Assembly: GCF_002086675.1 (NCBI RefSeq)
Contig: NZ_MVIF01000008.1
Location: forward strand, 1 to 64,000
Origin: Mycobacterium persicum
GTDB taxonomy: Bacteria > Actinomycetota > Actinomycetes > Mycobacteriales > Mycobacteriaceae
Length of the DNA stretch: 64,000 nt
Direction of reading: 5' to 3'
How positions within the stretch are numbered: position 1 is the first letter of the stretch; the number at the start of each line of letters is the position of its first letter. The position numbers and the translations under genes were made by a program. The notes under the pieces were generated by a model. The model saw only the letters and a program-made list of their open reading frames with translations. It was not told the DNA's origin and did not search any database. Below are positions 34,518 to 43,110 of this stretch, one piece after another.

Positions 34518-35348
34518 ATGTCCACATGGCTTATCACCGGCTGCTCGAGCGGGCTCGGGCGCGCGCTCGCCGAAGCCGTCATCGACGCCGGCCACAACGT
34601 CGTCGTCACCGCACGCGACGTCACCACGGTTGCCGAGCTGGCCGACGCGACGCCCGACCGGGTGCTCGCGGTGGCTCTCGACGTCACCAAACCCGACCAG
34701 GTCAGCTCCGCGGTGCGCGCGGCCGAAAACCAGTTCGGCGGTGTCGACGTGCTGGTCAACAACGCCGGCTACGGATACCGATCCGCGGTCGAAGAGGGCG
34801 ACGACGCCGACATCCGCGCCCTGTTCGAGACGCATTTCTTCGGCAGCGTCGCGATGATCAGGGCCGTACTACCCGGCATGCGGGCCGCCCGCTCCGGCTC
34901 GATCGTGAACATCTCCTCGATCACCGTTCAGCTGACCCCGGTGGCCTCCGGCTACTACTCCGCGGCGAAGGCCGCCCTCGAGGGCATGAGCGGGGCGCTG
35001 CGCGGTGAGCTTGCGCCCCTTGGCATTTCGGTCATCGTCGTCGAACCCGGGGCATTTCGCACCGACTTCGCCGGCCGCTCGCTGACCCAGTCGGCCACGG
35101 TCATCGACGACTATGCCGCCACCGCCGGGCAGCGCCGCATCGAAAACGACACCATGCACGGCAACCAACAGGGCGACCCCGCCAAGGCCGCGGCGGCCAT
35201 CATCACGGCCGTCGAATCACCCACGCCGCCAGGGTTCTTGCTGCTCGGACCCGACGCGCTGATGGCCTACCGCTACATCGCCGACACCCGTGCCAACGAG
35301 ATCGCCACCTGGGAACAGCTCAGCGCCGGCACCGATCTCGACTGCTGA
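34518..35348 (+). CDS. short-chain dehydrogenase/reductase
   Basis: A 276-residue SDR. TGCSSGLG is at 7-14, NNAG follows in VDVLVNNAGYG, and the active site includes SSITVQLTPVASGYYSAAK. The GAFRTDFAGRSL segment and the C-terminal LGPDALMAYRYIADTR are typical of the mycobacterial oxidoreductases that act on small ketones. ATG 34518 with GAAAGGAG upstream is chosen over a start 13 codons earlier. Substrate unknown. Confidence 0.92.
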   Translation: MSTWLITGCSSGLGRALAEAVIDAGHNVVVTARDVTTVAELADATPDRVLAVALDVTKPDQVSSAVRAAENQFGGVDVLVNNAGYGYRSAVEEGDDADIRALFETHFFGSVAMIRAVLPGMRAARSGSIVNISSITVQLTPVASGYYSAAKAALEGMSGALRGELAPLGISVIVVEPGAFRTDFAGRSLTQSATVIDDYAATAGQRRIENDTMHGNQQGDPAKAAAAIITAVESPTPPGFLLLGPDALMAYRYIADTRANEIATWEQLSAGTDLDC

Positions 35349-35356
35349 AACGGCGA

Positions 35357-36481
35357 TCACTGCGATATGGCCCGCCGCACGGCATACAGCCGAACCTCGC
35401 CGTGAATCCCCCTGAGATGGCGTGCGCCGACGAACGACCAGTCGAGGCCCGGCGCGTCGCCCATCACCCCGCGTGCGGCCTCGTCCAGCCACACCGCGCC
35501 CGAAGGCGCCGCGTGGGTGATCCGGCTGGCCAGGTTGACCGGGCTGCCGTACCAGTCTCCGGAACGGCTGATGGCGCGTCCGAACGCGAATCCCACCCGC
35601 AGCCGCAGGATTTTCTCGGCGGCCGCCGCCTCGACCAGGTCCAGCACCGTGGTCAGCAGTTGCGGCGGTTCGGCGCACACCAGCATCACCGCGTCGCCGA
35701 TCGTCTTGACGAACTGCACCGGACTCGCGGTGACATCGTGAGCCAGATCGCTGAGCCGAAAGGCGATCAGTCCCAGGTCATCGGGCGGCAGCTGCTCCCC
35801 CAGCCGGGTGAATCCGACGAGATCGGCGAAAGCAACCGCCACGTCCCGCGCACCCGGCAAGGCGCCGGCGGCGCGCTCGGCCACGTTGATCGCCTCGGTC
35901 TCGAACGAATGTCGTAGCACCAGCCGCAACAAGTCGTCGACCATCGGGCCAAGCAGCGGCTCGGCCTGTTGCGCCAGGTGTTCGAAGGCCTTCGCCAGGT
36001 CGAGCTCGGTGGCGCCCGGGCTCAGCGAAGCCCGCAGGGCGGCCCGGCGCAGCGCCACCGCCGGGCCGGTGAGGCCCTCGACCAGCAGTCTCACGATCAA
36101 TCCGACCCGTGCCGGATCCAGGCCCAGGTCGACCAGGCGCGCGGCGTTGAGCACCGCCTCCGCGTCGGCGCGGGACCGCAGCGGCGAATCGGGGTCGTAG
36201 ACCCGAACCAGCCCCGCCGCGCGGTGCAGCCGTTGCAGCAGTTCGAGGCTGACGCCACTGGACTCCGAAATCTCGCGGGCCGACACCGTGGTTCCGTCGT
36301 CGCCGATCGCGCGATTGGCCGGCAACAGCATCGGAATGAACGCGTCGCGGATCTGGTCGACGTCGAACCCACGATCCAGCAGCCAGGCAATGAGCTCGGC
36401 ACGCTCCTGACGCGCCCGGCCGTCGAGGTGATCGAGCAGCCCCAACGACTCGACGTCGTCGTTGTCCGGCTCTACTGACAC
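35357..36481 (-). CDS. class III adenylate cyclase (Rv1264/Rv2212 type)
   Basis: A 374-residue cyclase from GTG 36481 (a TTG at 36499 would add six residues). The N-terminal 200 residues (LIAWLLDRGFDVDQIRD, TVSAREISESSGVSLELLQRLHRAAGL) match the autoinhibitory pH-sensing regulatory domain of Rv1264 and Rv2212. The catalytic domain has metal-binding Asp220 (FADLVGFT) and Asp263, substrate-specifying Lys259 (VKTIGDA), and transition-state Asn316 and Arg320 (NLASR). It makes cAMP in the cytosol. It is convergent with the SDR gene (8-bp gap) and divergent from adhE. Confidence 0.94.
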   Translation of the reverse strand: MSVEPDNDDVESLGLLDHLDGRARQERAELIAWLLDRGFDVDQIRDAFIPMLLPANRAIGDDGTTVSAREISESSGVSLELLQRLHRAAGLVRVYDPDSPLRSRADAEAVLNAARLVDLGLDPARVGLIVRLLVEGLTGPAVALRRAALRASLSPGATELDLAKAFEHLAQQAEPLLGPMVDDLLRLVLRHSFETEAINVAERAAGALPGARDVAVAFADLVGFTRLGEQLPPDDLGLIAFRLSDLAHDVTASPVQFVKTIGDAVMLVCAEPPQLLTTVLDLVEAAAAEKILRLRVGFAFGRAISRSGDWYGSPVNLASRITHAAPSGAVWLDEAARGVMGDAPGLDWSFVGARHLRGIHGEVRLYAVRRAISQ

Positions 36482-36597
36482 CGCGTCAACGTACAACAAG
36501 CTGGGGCCTTCCGACCCTCGTACGCCGCACCGCAGAGCCCTAGCATCGGGTCATTCGGGAGACCCACCGTGCCCTTCCCCGAGTCGAGGATCCGACC

Positions 36598-39261
36598 ATG
36601 ACCACTACGCACACCGAAAAACCCGCCCCCGTCGACGCACCCGCGGTCGACGAGCAGCGCAGACGCGAGGTCGACGCCATCGTCGACGCGGCGGCGCAGG
36701 CCGCCCGGGAATTCCGCACGCTCGACCAGCAGCAGGTCGATGCGATCGTCGAAGCGATGGTGCGCGCCGGAGTCCGCGCGGCGGGGGAACTGGCCGGTGT
36801 GGCGATCGAGGAGACCGGATTCGGCGTCTTCGAGGACAAAGTGGTCAAGAACTACGTGGCCACCGAATTCCTGCACGACTACCTGCGCGACAAGAAATCG
36901 GTGGGGGTCATCGACGAGGATGTCGAGCACAACATCGCCTACGTGGCCGAGCCCATCGGGGTGGTGCTGGCCATCACCCCGGTGACCAACCCGACCTCGA
37001 CGGTGCTGTTCAAGGCGATCGTGGCCGCCAAGACCCGCAACGCCATCCTGTTCCGGCCGTCACCGTATGCGGTGCGTTCGTGTGAACGCAGCCTCGCTGT
37101 CCTGCGCACGGCGGCCGAGGCGGCGGGGATGCCGCCGGGGGCGCTGCAGGTCATTCCCGACGCCGCCCACGAGGTGACGCACTACCTGTTCAAACACCCG
37201 CAGGTCGATTTCATCTGGGTGACCGGTGGCCCGAAGATCGTCGCGCTGGCGAATGCGGCCGGAAAGCCGGGCCTGTCCGTCGGGCCCGGCAATGCGCCCA
37301 TCTACATTCACAAGACGGCGGACCTCAAGGGCGCCGTCGTCGACATCCTCATCTCGAAAACCTTTGACTCCTCGGTCATTTGCCCGGCCGAGCAGACCTG
37401 TGTCATCGACGACGAGATCTACGACGAGGTGATCGCCGAGTTCGAGCGGATGGGCGCCCAGCTGCTCACCCACGAGCAGGCCAAGGCGGTGGCCGAGTTC
37501 GCGTTCGGCTGCGGCGACAAGATCTCGCTGGCGGCGGTCGGGCAGAAGGCGTCGGAACTGGCCGCACGGGCCGGGTTCAGCGTGTCGCCGACGGTGAAGG
37601 TGCTGCTGGCGGCGCTGCCGTCCGACCTGGACGAACTCGCCGCGCACCCGTTGGTGCAGGAGAAGCTGATGCCCGTACTCGGGGTGGTGCGTGCGCGCGG
37701 CGTCGCGCACGCCATCGACGTCGCCGTGCTGGTCACCGAGCACGGCGGTCTAGGTCATACCTCGGCGGTCTACGCCAACGACGAAAAGGTGATCGAGGCA
37801 TACGGTTTGGCGGTTCGCACCGGCCGCATCCTGGTCAACGCGCCTACGTCGGTCGGGGCGCTCGGAGGCGTCTACAACAACCTGACGCCCACGTTCTCGT
37901 TGGGCTGCGGCACCTGGGGCGGGTCGAGCACCACCGAGAACGTCAACTACCGGCAACTGCTCAACATCAAGACCGTCTCGCGCCGCCGCACCCCGCCGCA
38001 GTGGTTCCGCGTCCCGTCCAACACCTACTTCAACGAAGGCGCGTTGGACAACCTGCGCGAGCTGGACTGCGAAACCGTCGTTGTGGTGACCGATGCCCTG
38101 ACCGAGGAGCGCGGCGTGATCGACACGCTGCGCTCCAAGTTGCGCACCAACCACGTGCAGGTGTTCGCCGAGGTCACCCCGGAGCCCGACGAGTCGACCA
38201 TCCGCCGCGGCGTCGCGCTGCTGGCGCGGGTGCAACCCGATCTCCTGATCGCCGTCGGCGGCGGCTCGGTGCTGGACGCCGGCAAGGCGATCCGGCTGTT
38301 CTACGAACACCCGGAGAAGAGCCTCGACGAGCTGACGATGCCGTTCCTCGACCCCCGCAAGCGGGTAGCCGACTACCCGGTCGATCGTCATCGCGTCCAA
38401 TTGGTCGCCGTCCCAACGCCATCGGGCACCGGGTCGGAAGTGTCGCCGGCGGCGGTGTTGACGGTGCGCGGCAAGAAGGAGACGCTGGCCGACTACAGCC
38501 TGGTGCCCGATCTGGCGATCGTCGACCCGGTGTTGACCTCGTCGATGCCGCGGCAGCTCACCGCCGACACCGGCATCGACGCGCTGACCCATGCGCTGGA
38601 GGCCGGCGTTTCGATCTTCGCCTCGCCCTATACCGATGCGTTGTGCGCCCAGGCGGCGCGGCTGATCTTCGACGCACTACCGCGAGCGTATGAGCATCCC
38701 GACGACCTGTCCGCGCGCACCGCCATGTCCAATGCGGCTACCCTTGCCGGACTTGCGTTTTCGAATGCGTTTGTCGGCACCAACCACGCGCTCGCCCATG
38801 CCGTCGGCGCGAAATTCGGGATCTCGCACGGCCGGGCCAACGGCATTTTCCTGCCCCATGTGCTGCGCTACAACGCAAGCCTGCCAACCAAATTCATGCC
38901 GGCGCCCGGATATTCGGCGTATATCGCCCCGGACAAGTACGCGCAGCTGGGCCAGCTGATCTTCGGCGGCCACGAGCCCGACGAGTGCCGCCGCCGGTTG
39001 TTCCAAGGGGTCGACGACCTGCTGGACCGCCTGACGATGCCGCGGTCGTTGCGCGAGTTCGGCGTCGACGAAGAGGTGTTTCTCGCGGCGCTGCCGGCGT
39101 TGGCGATGACGGCCTTCGAGGATCTGAGCAACCGCACCAACCCGCGGATGCCGTTGGTCGGCGAGATCACCGCATTGCTTCGGCTGGGCTACTACGGTGA
39201 CGGCGGCCTGGGGCAGCCACCCGGCCGCGAAGATCGTGACGGTCATGGCGACTCTCGGTAG
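36598..39261 (+). CDS. adhE: bifunctional acetaldehyde-CoA/alcohol dehydrogenase AdhE
   Basis: An 887-residue fusion. Residues 1-450 are a CoA-acylating aldehyde dehydrogenase with PVTNPTSTVLFK and catalytic Cys262 (SSVICPAEQ). Residues 490-887 are an iron-dependent alcohol dehydrogenase with GGGSVLDAGKAIR, PTPSGTGSEVSP and iron-binding His in DALTHALEA, NHALAHAVG and ISHGRANGIFLPHV. AdhE reduces acetyl-CoA to ethanol in many bacteria; the reverse (alcohol use) is equally possible in an aerobic mycobacterium. Strong length agreement with the AdhE family. The start follows the AC gene's divergent promoter. Confidence 0.96.
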   Translation: MTTTHTEKPAPVDAPAVDEQRRREVDAIVDAAAQAAREFRTLDQQQVDAIVEAMVRAGVRAAGELAGVAIEETGFGVFEDKVVKNYVATEFLHDYLRDKKSVGVIDEDVEHNIAYVAEPIGVVLAITPVTNPTSTVLFKAIVAAKTRNAILFRPSPYAVRSCERSLAVLRTAAEAAGMPPGALQVIPDAAHEVTHYLFKHPQVDFIWVTGGPKIVALANAAGKPGLSVGPGNAPIYIHKTADLKGAVVDILISKTFDSSVICPAEQTCVIDDEIYDEVIAEFERMGAQLLTHEQAKAVAEFAFGCGDKISLAAVGQKASELAARAGFSVSPTVKVLLAALPSDLDELAAHPLVQEKLMPVLGVVRARGVAHAIDVAVLVTEHGGLGHTSAVYANDEKVIEAYGLAVRTGRILVNAPTSVGALGGVYNNLTPTFSLGCGTWGGSSTTENVNYRQLLNIKTVSRRRTPPQWFRVPSNTYFNEGALDNLRELDCETVVVVTDALTEERGVIDTLRSKLRTNHVQVFAEVTPEPDESTIRRGVALLARVQPDLLIAVGGGSVLDAGKAIRLFYEHPEKSLDELTMPFLDPRKRVADYPVDRHRVQLVAVPTPSGTGSEVSPAAVLTVRGKKETLADYSLVPDLAIVDPVLTSSMPRQLTADTGIDALTHALEAGVSIFASPYTDALCAQAARLIFDALPRAYEHPDDLSARTAMSNAATLAGLAFSNAFVGTNHALAHAVGAKFGISHGRANGIFLPHVLRYNASLPTKFMPAPGYSAYIAPDKYAQLGQLIFGGHEPDECRRRLFQGVDDLLDRLTMPRSLREFGVDEEVFLAALPALAMTAFEDLSNRTNPRMPLVGEITALLRLGYYGDGGLGQPPGREDRDGHGDSR

Positions 39262-39495
39262 CCGGACCGCAGCTGCATGCGTTGCTCACCGGCAACCCGT
39301 TGCAACCCCGGCAGCGGGCGCGCCTTGGCTTGCGTGCGTTTGCTGCATGACAATTAACCGCGTTTCATAGCGAAGCGCCGCACGTTGGCAGGTCTAGCAT
39401 TCTGTTTGATCGCTCGGGCGATGATCCGTGCTGGTCGCGCCCGGTGAGGTTCCACCAGTTGGGTTCGGGTTCGTCGTCAAGCCAGGAGTATCGGT

Positions 39496-40269
39496 ATGCC
39501 AGCAAGCTTTGAGTCCTATCGCGATGCGTTCCCGAACGCGCGGCTAACGCGTGACGAAGCGGGCGTGCTAGAGATCGCGTTGCACACCAACGGGGACAAA
39601 TTGGTGTTCAACGGTTATACGGATGAGCAATTCGTCGACCTGTTCCATCAAGTCGGCCAGGACCGGGAAAACCGGGTCGTCATCTTGACCGGGTCCGGTG
39701 ACGCGTTCATGGATACCGTCGACACCGAGGGCCTCGACTTCTTCTCGCCGGCCGGCTTCGACAAGATCTACCGTGCGGGCAAGAAAACTCTGATGAACAT
39801 CCTCGACATCGAGGCCCCGATGATCGCCGCGCTCAACGGACCGGTACTGCTGCATTCGGAATACATATTGCTGTGTGACATCGTGTTGGCCACACCCCAA
39901 ACCGTATTCCAGGACAAACCGCATCTCGAATTCGGATTCGTGCCGGGAGACGGCGTAAACCTGTTGTGGCCGGAGGTGATCGGGAGCATCCGTGGTCGGT
40001 ATTTTCTGCTGACTCGCCAGGTGCTGGACGCGCAGACCGCCCAGTCGTGGGGCGTCGTGAACGAAATCGTGCCCGGTGAGCAGCTGCTGAGTCGAGCCCA
40101 CGAAATCGCCGCCGGCCTCGCGAAACTACCGCCGCTGACCAGCAGTTACACCCGCACGGCGTTGACCCAGAGGCTCAGAAGGATTATCGACGAGAACGTC
40201 GGCTACAGTCTGGCGCTGGAAGCAATTAGCGCCGCCGACGTCGCACGACGCGCGGCTGGTCAGCACTGA
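39496..40269 (+). CDS. 6-oxocamphor hydrolase-like crotonase
   Basis: A 257-residue crotonase. The block FQDKPHLEFGFVPGDGVNLLWPEVIGSIRGRYFLLTRQVLDAQTA closely follows 6-oxocamphor hydrolase of Rhodococcus rather than ordinary enoyl-CoA hydratases. Comparing numbers from memory, OCH catalytic His122, His145, Asp154 and Glu244 align with His120, His143, Asp152 and Glu242 at a constant offset of two. OCH His45 aligns with Asp43. These enzymes cleave C-C bonds of beta-diketones. The ATG 39496 has AGGAG upstream. Substrate unknown, perhaps a cyclic diketone. Its 3' end overlaps the antisense end of the MFS frame. Confidence 0.82.
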   Translation: MPASFESYRDAFPNARLTRDEAGVLEIALHTNGDKLVFNGYTDEQFVDLFHQVGQDRENRVVILTGSGDAFMDTVDTEGLDFFSPAGFDKIYRAGKKTLMNILDIEAPMIAALNGPVLLHSEYILLCDIVLATPQTVFQDKPHLEFGFVPGDGVNLLWPEVIGSIRGRYFLLTRQVLDAQTAQSWGVVNEIVPGEQLLSRAHEIAAGLAKLPPLTSSYTRTALTQRLRRIIDENVGYSLALEAISAADVARRAAGQH

Positions 40270-41640
40270 GCCGAGCGGTCGCAGGCAATCGCGGCAAGGC
40301 ACCTGGCGACAATTTCGAGTCCGGCACACATGGCGTAACTCCCCGCTAACGGCGCTGCCTATGGCGGCGTTACGCCGACGCCCCACTACCTCGGCGCTGC
40401 CTGCAACGAGATCCTGTATCGCAATTCGCTTGATTAGGTGCGCTTTTCGACGCGTGACCGCGATGCCGACGATCCCCAGCGCCCAGACGGGATATTGCAC
40501 CGTCCAGGCCAGCCGGAACCAATTGAACGAATAGTCGTCGGCGATCTCGAGGATCATTCCCATCGCCTGTATGACCACCAGGCCAGCGAAGGAGCCGGCC
40601 ATATTGACAATGCCCTTGGCGGTGCCCAGGGTCGCACTGGTGTTGAACGTCCGCGCGAAGTCCAGCCCGATCATCGACGCCGGACCGCCGACGGAGATGA
40701 CGACGACCAACACGACCAGCAACCACAGCGGAGCGCGCCCCGGCAACGCCAGCACGACGGTCCAGACCACGACGTTGCCGGCAATGATGCTCAGTGCCAT
40801 GGTGGACCGCCGGTGCGGGTAGCGGCCGGTCAGGATGCCCACGACGAGCCCCGAGGCGATGGCCGCGACCACCGATACGGTCAGTAGCGTACCGGCGAGT
40901 TGAGTCGAAAGCCCTTGGGCCTTGGTCAGATACGGCACACCCCACATCAATGCGAACACCGCGAGCGAGAACGGGGTGGTCATGTGGGTGAAAAAGCCCA
41001 GCCGGGTGCCCGGGCGCGACCATACCGTCTTGATGCCGGCCACGGTGTCGCGCAGCGTGGCGCGTTGGTTCGCTACCGGATGTCCCTTCGGGGCGTTGCT
41101 CACCAGCGCCAGGCTGAGCGCTGCCGACATCACGCCCAGGGCGGCAGCCGACGCGTAAGCGGTGGTCCAGCCGTCGCCGAGCAGTATCGCCAAGAACGGC
41201 ACGGCCGACAGCACCTGCCCGAGCTGACCGCAGATGTAGGTCAGCTGGGTGACGAGCGGGACACGTCTGGGCTCGAACCAGTACGAGACCAGGCGCAGCA
41301 CGGAGATGAAGATCACCGCGTCGCCCAGGCCGACAACCGCGCGCGCGGCAATAGCCGTCGGCAGCGACCCGGTGAACGCCAAGACGAACTGGCCAGCGGC
41401 CATCAGGGTGGCGCCGCTGACGATCAGCGCGCGGGAGCCGAATCGGTCGAGCAGCACTCCGGCGGGAATCTGGGTGCCCGAATAGACCACAACCTGCAGC
41501 ACGACGAAGGTCGACAGCACTCCGGGACTGGCGGAAAAGCGCTGTGCCGCTTCCATACCGGAGACGCCCAGCGTCGTGCGGTCCAGGACGGCGACAATGT
41601 AGGCCACCAGCCCGACAGCCCAGACGATCCAGGGACGCAT
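40126..41640 (-). CDS. MFS transporter with aberrant C-terminal extension
   Basis: A 12-helix major facilitator protein from ATG 41640 (MRPWIVWAVGLVAYIVAVLDRTTLGVSGM). LDRFGSRALIVSG after helix 2 and TGRYPHRRSTM after helix 8 are the MFS loop motifs. The transporter proper ends around RRKAHLIKRIAIQD. About 90 more residues, Cys- and Arg-rich, run 144 bp into the antisense strand of the crotonase gene, which suggests a lost stop codon or terminal frameshift. Divergent from mmr with the tandem operator between them, so likely a second efflux or uptake target of the same repressor. Substrate unknown. Confidence 0.85.
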   Translation of the reverse strand: MRPWIVWAVGLVAYIVAVLDRTTLGVSGMEAAQRFSASPGVLSTFVVLQVVVYSGTQIPAGVLLDRFGSRALIVSGATLMAAGQFVLAFTGSLPTAIAARAVVGLGDAVIFISVLRLVSYWFEPRRVPLVTQLTYICGQLGQVLSAVPFLAILLGDGWTTAYASAAALGVMSAALSLALVSNAPKGHPVANQRATLRDTVAGIKTVWSRPGTRLGFFTHMTTPFSLAVFALMWGVPYLTKAQGLSTQLAGTLLTVSVVAAIASGLVVGILTGRYPHRRSTMALSIIAGNVVVWTVVLALPGRAPLWLLVVLVVVISVGGPASMIGLDFARTFNTSATLGTAKGIVNMAGSFAGLVVIQAMGMILEIADDYSFNWFRLAWTVQYPVWALGIVGIAVTRRKAHLIKRIAIQDLVAGSAEVVGRRRNAAIGSAVSGELRHVCRTRNCRQVPCRDCLRPLGSVLTSRASCDVGGANCFQRQTVADVLVDNPSEPLGQRRAGVTAGQRR

Positions 41641-41690
41641 CGCCCCAGTGTCGCGTATTGGGGCCCGATACACCAAAACTAGATATGTAA

Positions 41691-41718
41691 TGTACATTTG
41701 TACATGTACATTCGTACA
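41691..41718. promoter_or_regulatory. tandem operator for the mmr TetR repressor
   Basis: Two adjacent copies of TGTACATTYGTACA (41691-41704 and 41705-41718), each an inverted repeat with arms TGTAC/GTACA; together they also make TGTACATGTACA. I recall that Rv3066, the repressor of mmr, binds a 14-bp palindrome upstream of mmr. The pair sits between the MFS and mmr starts. Confidence 0.88.
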
Positions 41719-41730
41719 CGAGGAGGTGTG

Positions 41731-42054
41731 TTGGCTTATCTGTTTCTGTTCTGCGCAATCTTCGCCGAGGTGGTGGCGACCAGTCTGCTCAAGAGCACCG
41801 AAGGGTTCACCCGGCTGTGGCCGACCGTGGTTTGTCTGGCCGGCTACGCCGTCGCGTTCGCTTTGCTGGCGTTGTCAATCGCGCGCGGCATGCAGACCGA
41901 CGTCGCCTATGCGTTGTGGTCGGCGATCGGCACGGCCGCCATCGTGCTGATCGCCGTGCTGTTCCTCGGCTCGCCGGTGTCGCTGGCAAAGGTCCTGGGC
42001 GTCGGGCTGATCATCGGCGGGGTGCTCACGTTGAACCTTGCCGGGGCGCATTGA
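41731..42054 (+). CDS. mmr: SMR-family multidrug efflux protein Mmr
   Basis: A 107-residue small multidrug resistance protein (EmrE family), the length of M. tuberculosis Mmr (Rv3065). The essential membrane Glu is Glu13 (CAIFAEVVATSLLKSTEGF). Four transmembrane helices and ALWSAIGTAAIVLIAVLFLG are visible. It exports quaternary cations and dyes by proton antiport as a dimer. TTG 41731 with AGGAGG four bases upstream is preferred; upstream ATG 41698 lies inside the operator. Its stop overlaps the next gene (TTGA). Confidence 0.95.
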   Translation: MAYLFLFCAIFAEVVATSLLKSTEGFTRLWPTVVCLAGYAVAFALLALSIARGMQTDVAYALWSAIGTAAIVLIAVLFLGSPVSLAKVLGVGLIIGGVLTLNLAGAH

Positions 42055-42608
42055 CCGCGGAATCGCACCGCCGTCCCCGCGACCCGGTCGGGCGCCGGCA
42101 GGCGATCATCGAGGCAGCCGGGCGGGTGATCGCCCGCCACGGCCTCGGGGAACTGACGCACCGCCGGATCGCCGCGGAGGCCGATGTTCCGGTCGGGTCG
42201 ACGACTTACTACTTCAGCGACCTCGGGGTGCTGCGCGAAGCCGCACTCGCCCACGCCGCGACGAGCGCGGCAGATTGGCTGGAGCTGTGGCGCCGCGATC
42301 TCGACCGGGCCACCGATCTTCCGGTCACCCTGGCGCGGCTCACCGCCGAATACCTGACCGACCCGGACCGGCACCGCACGCTGAGCGAGCTGTACGTCGC
42401 GGCAAGTCACCGGCCGGAATTGCAGTCCCTCGCCCGGCTGTGGCCGGAGGGCCTGGTCGCGCTGCTCGAACCACGCATCGGCCGACGAGCCGCCGAAGCA
42501 GTCACGGTGTTTCTCGACGGCGCCACCGTGCATTCGCTGATCACCGGCACGCCGCTCAGCGTCGAGGCCCTCACGGATGCGGTCGCCCGGCTGGCGGCCG
42601 ACACATGA
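42051..42608 (+). CDS. TetR-family repressor of mmr (Rv3066-like)
   Basis: A 185-residue TetR protein from TTG 42051, overlapping the mmr stop as TTGA. The sequence RRPRDPVGRRQAIIEAAGRVIARHGLGELTHRRIAAEADVPVGSTTYYF closely matches what I recall of Rv3066, which is about 202 residues; the C-terminal tail is shorter here. Rv3066 is a multidrug-responsive repressor of mmr. The tandem palindromes at 41691-41718 are its likely operator. Confidence 0.93.
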   Translation: MTAESHRRPRDPVGRRQAIIEAAGRVIARHGLGELTHRRIAAEADVPVGSTTYYFSDLGVLREAALAHAATSAADWLELWRRDLDRATDLPVTLARLTAEYLTDPDRHRTLSELYVAASHRPELQSLARLWPEGLVALLEPRIGRRAAEAVTVFLDGATVHSLITGTPLSVEALTDAVARLAADT

Positions 42609-42729
42609 GCGCGCTGCGTCGAACGTGACGCCACCACCGGCCGAGCGGTCCGGCGGCACGCGCGGGCGCATCGAAGCATGGATCAGCGTCGCAGTTTTTC
42701 GCTCATGCCTAATTGGGAACTCTCCATCC

Positions 42730-42978
42730 ATGAGCACCCCACCGGAAGTAAGGAGACTCATCGACGCCCTCGCCGAGGATATCTACGACGCCTACTACGG
42801 CATCGAATATTCCGGACCTCAATACACCAGGGGGCAGGGAATGCAGGCTGCACGGTATCTGGCGAGAAGGCTGATTCGCCGGGGCTGGCGAAAAACCGCT
42901 GACCACAGCCTCCCCTATTGCCCGCATGGGACCCCGACGTGTTACGACCCTGCGCCACACGAGCGCTGCGAGCTGTAA
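42730..42978 (+). CDS. hypothetical protein, 82 aa
   Basis: A short gene from ATG 42730. The protein begins MSTPPEVRRLIDALAEDIYDAYYGIEY and has three closely spaced Cys at the end (CPHGTPTCYDPAPHERCEL) that could bind metal or form disulfides. No transmembrane segment or signal peptide is visible. I do not recognise a family. It sits alone between the TetR gene and the 3-hydroxyacyl-CoA dehydrogenase gene. Confidence 0.6.
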   Translation: MSTPPEVRRLIDALAEDIYDAYYGIEYSGPQYTRGQGMQAARYLARRLIRRGWRKTADHSLPYCPHGTPTCYDPAPHERCEL

Positions 42979-43110
42979 GCGACAACTGACTCTCGCCGGG
43001 CGCACGTGCCTCGGCGTCGCGGTCACCATGACGCCTTGCGACCATTAGGTACATAGAGCTGGGCGGTTGCTCGCCGCGGCACAACCACGTCAACGGCAAT
43101 GGGGCAGGGC

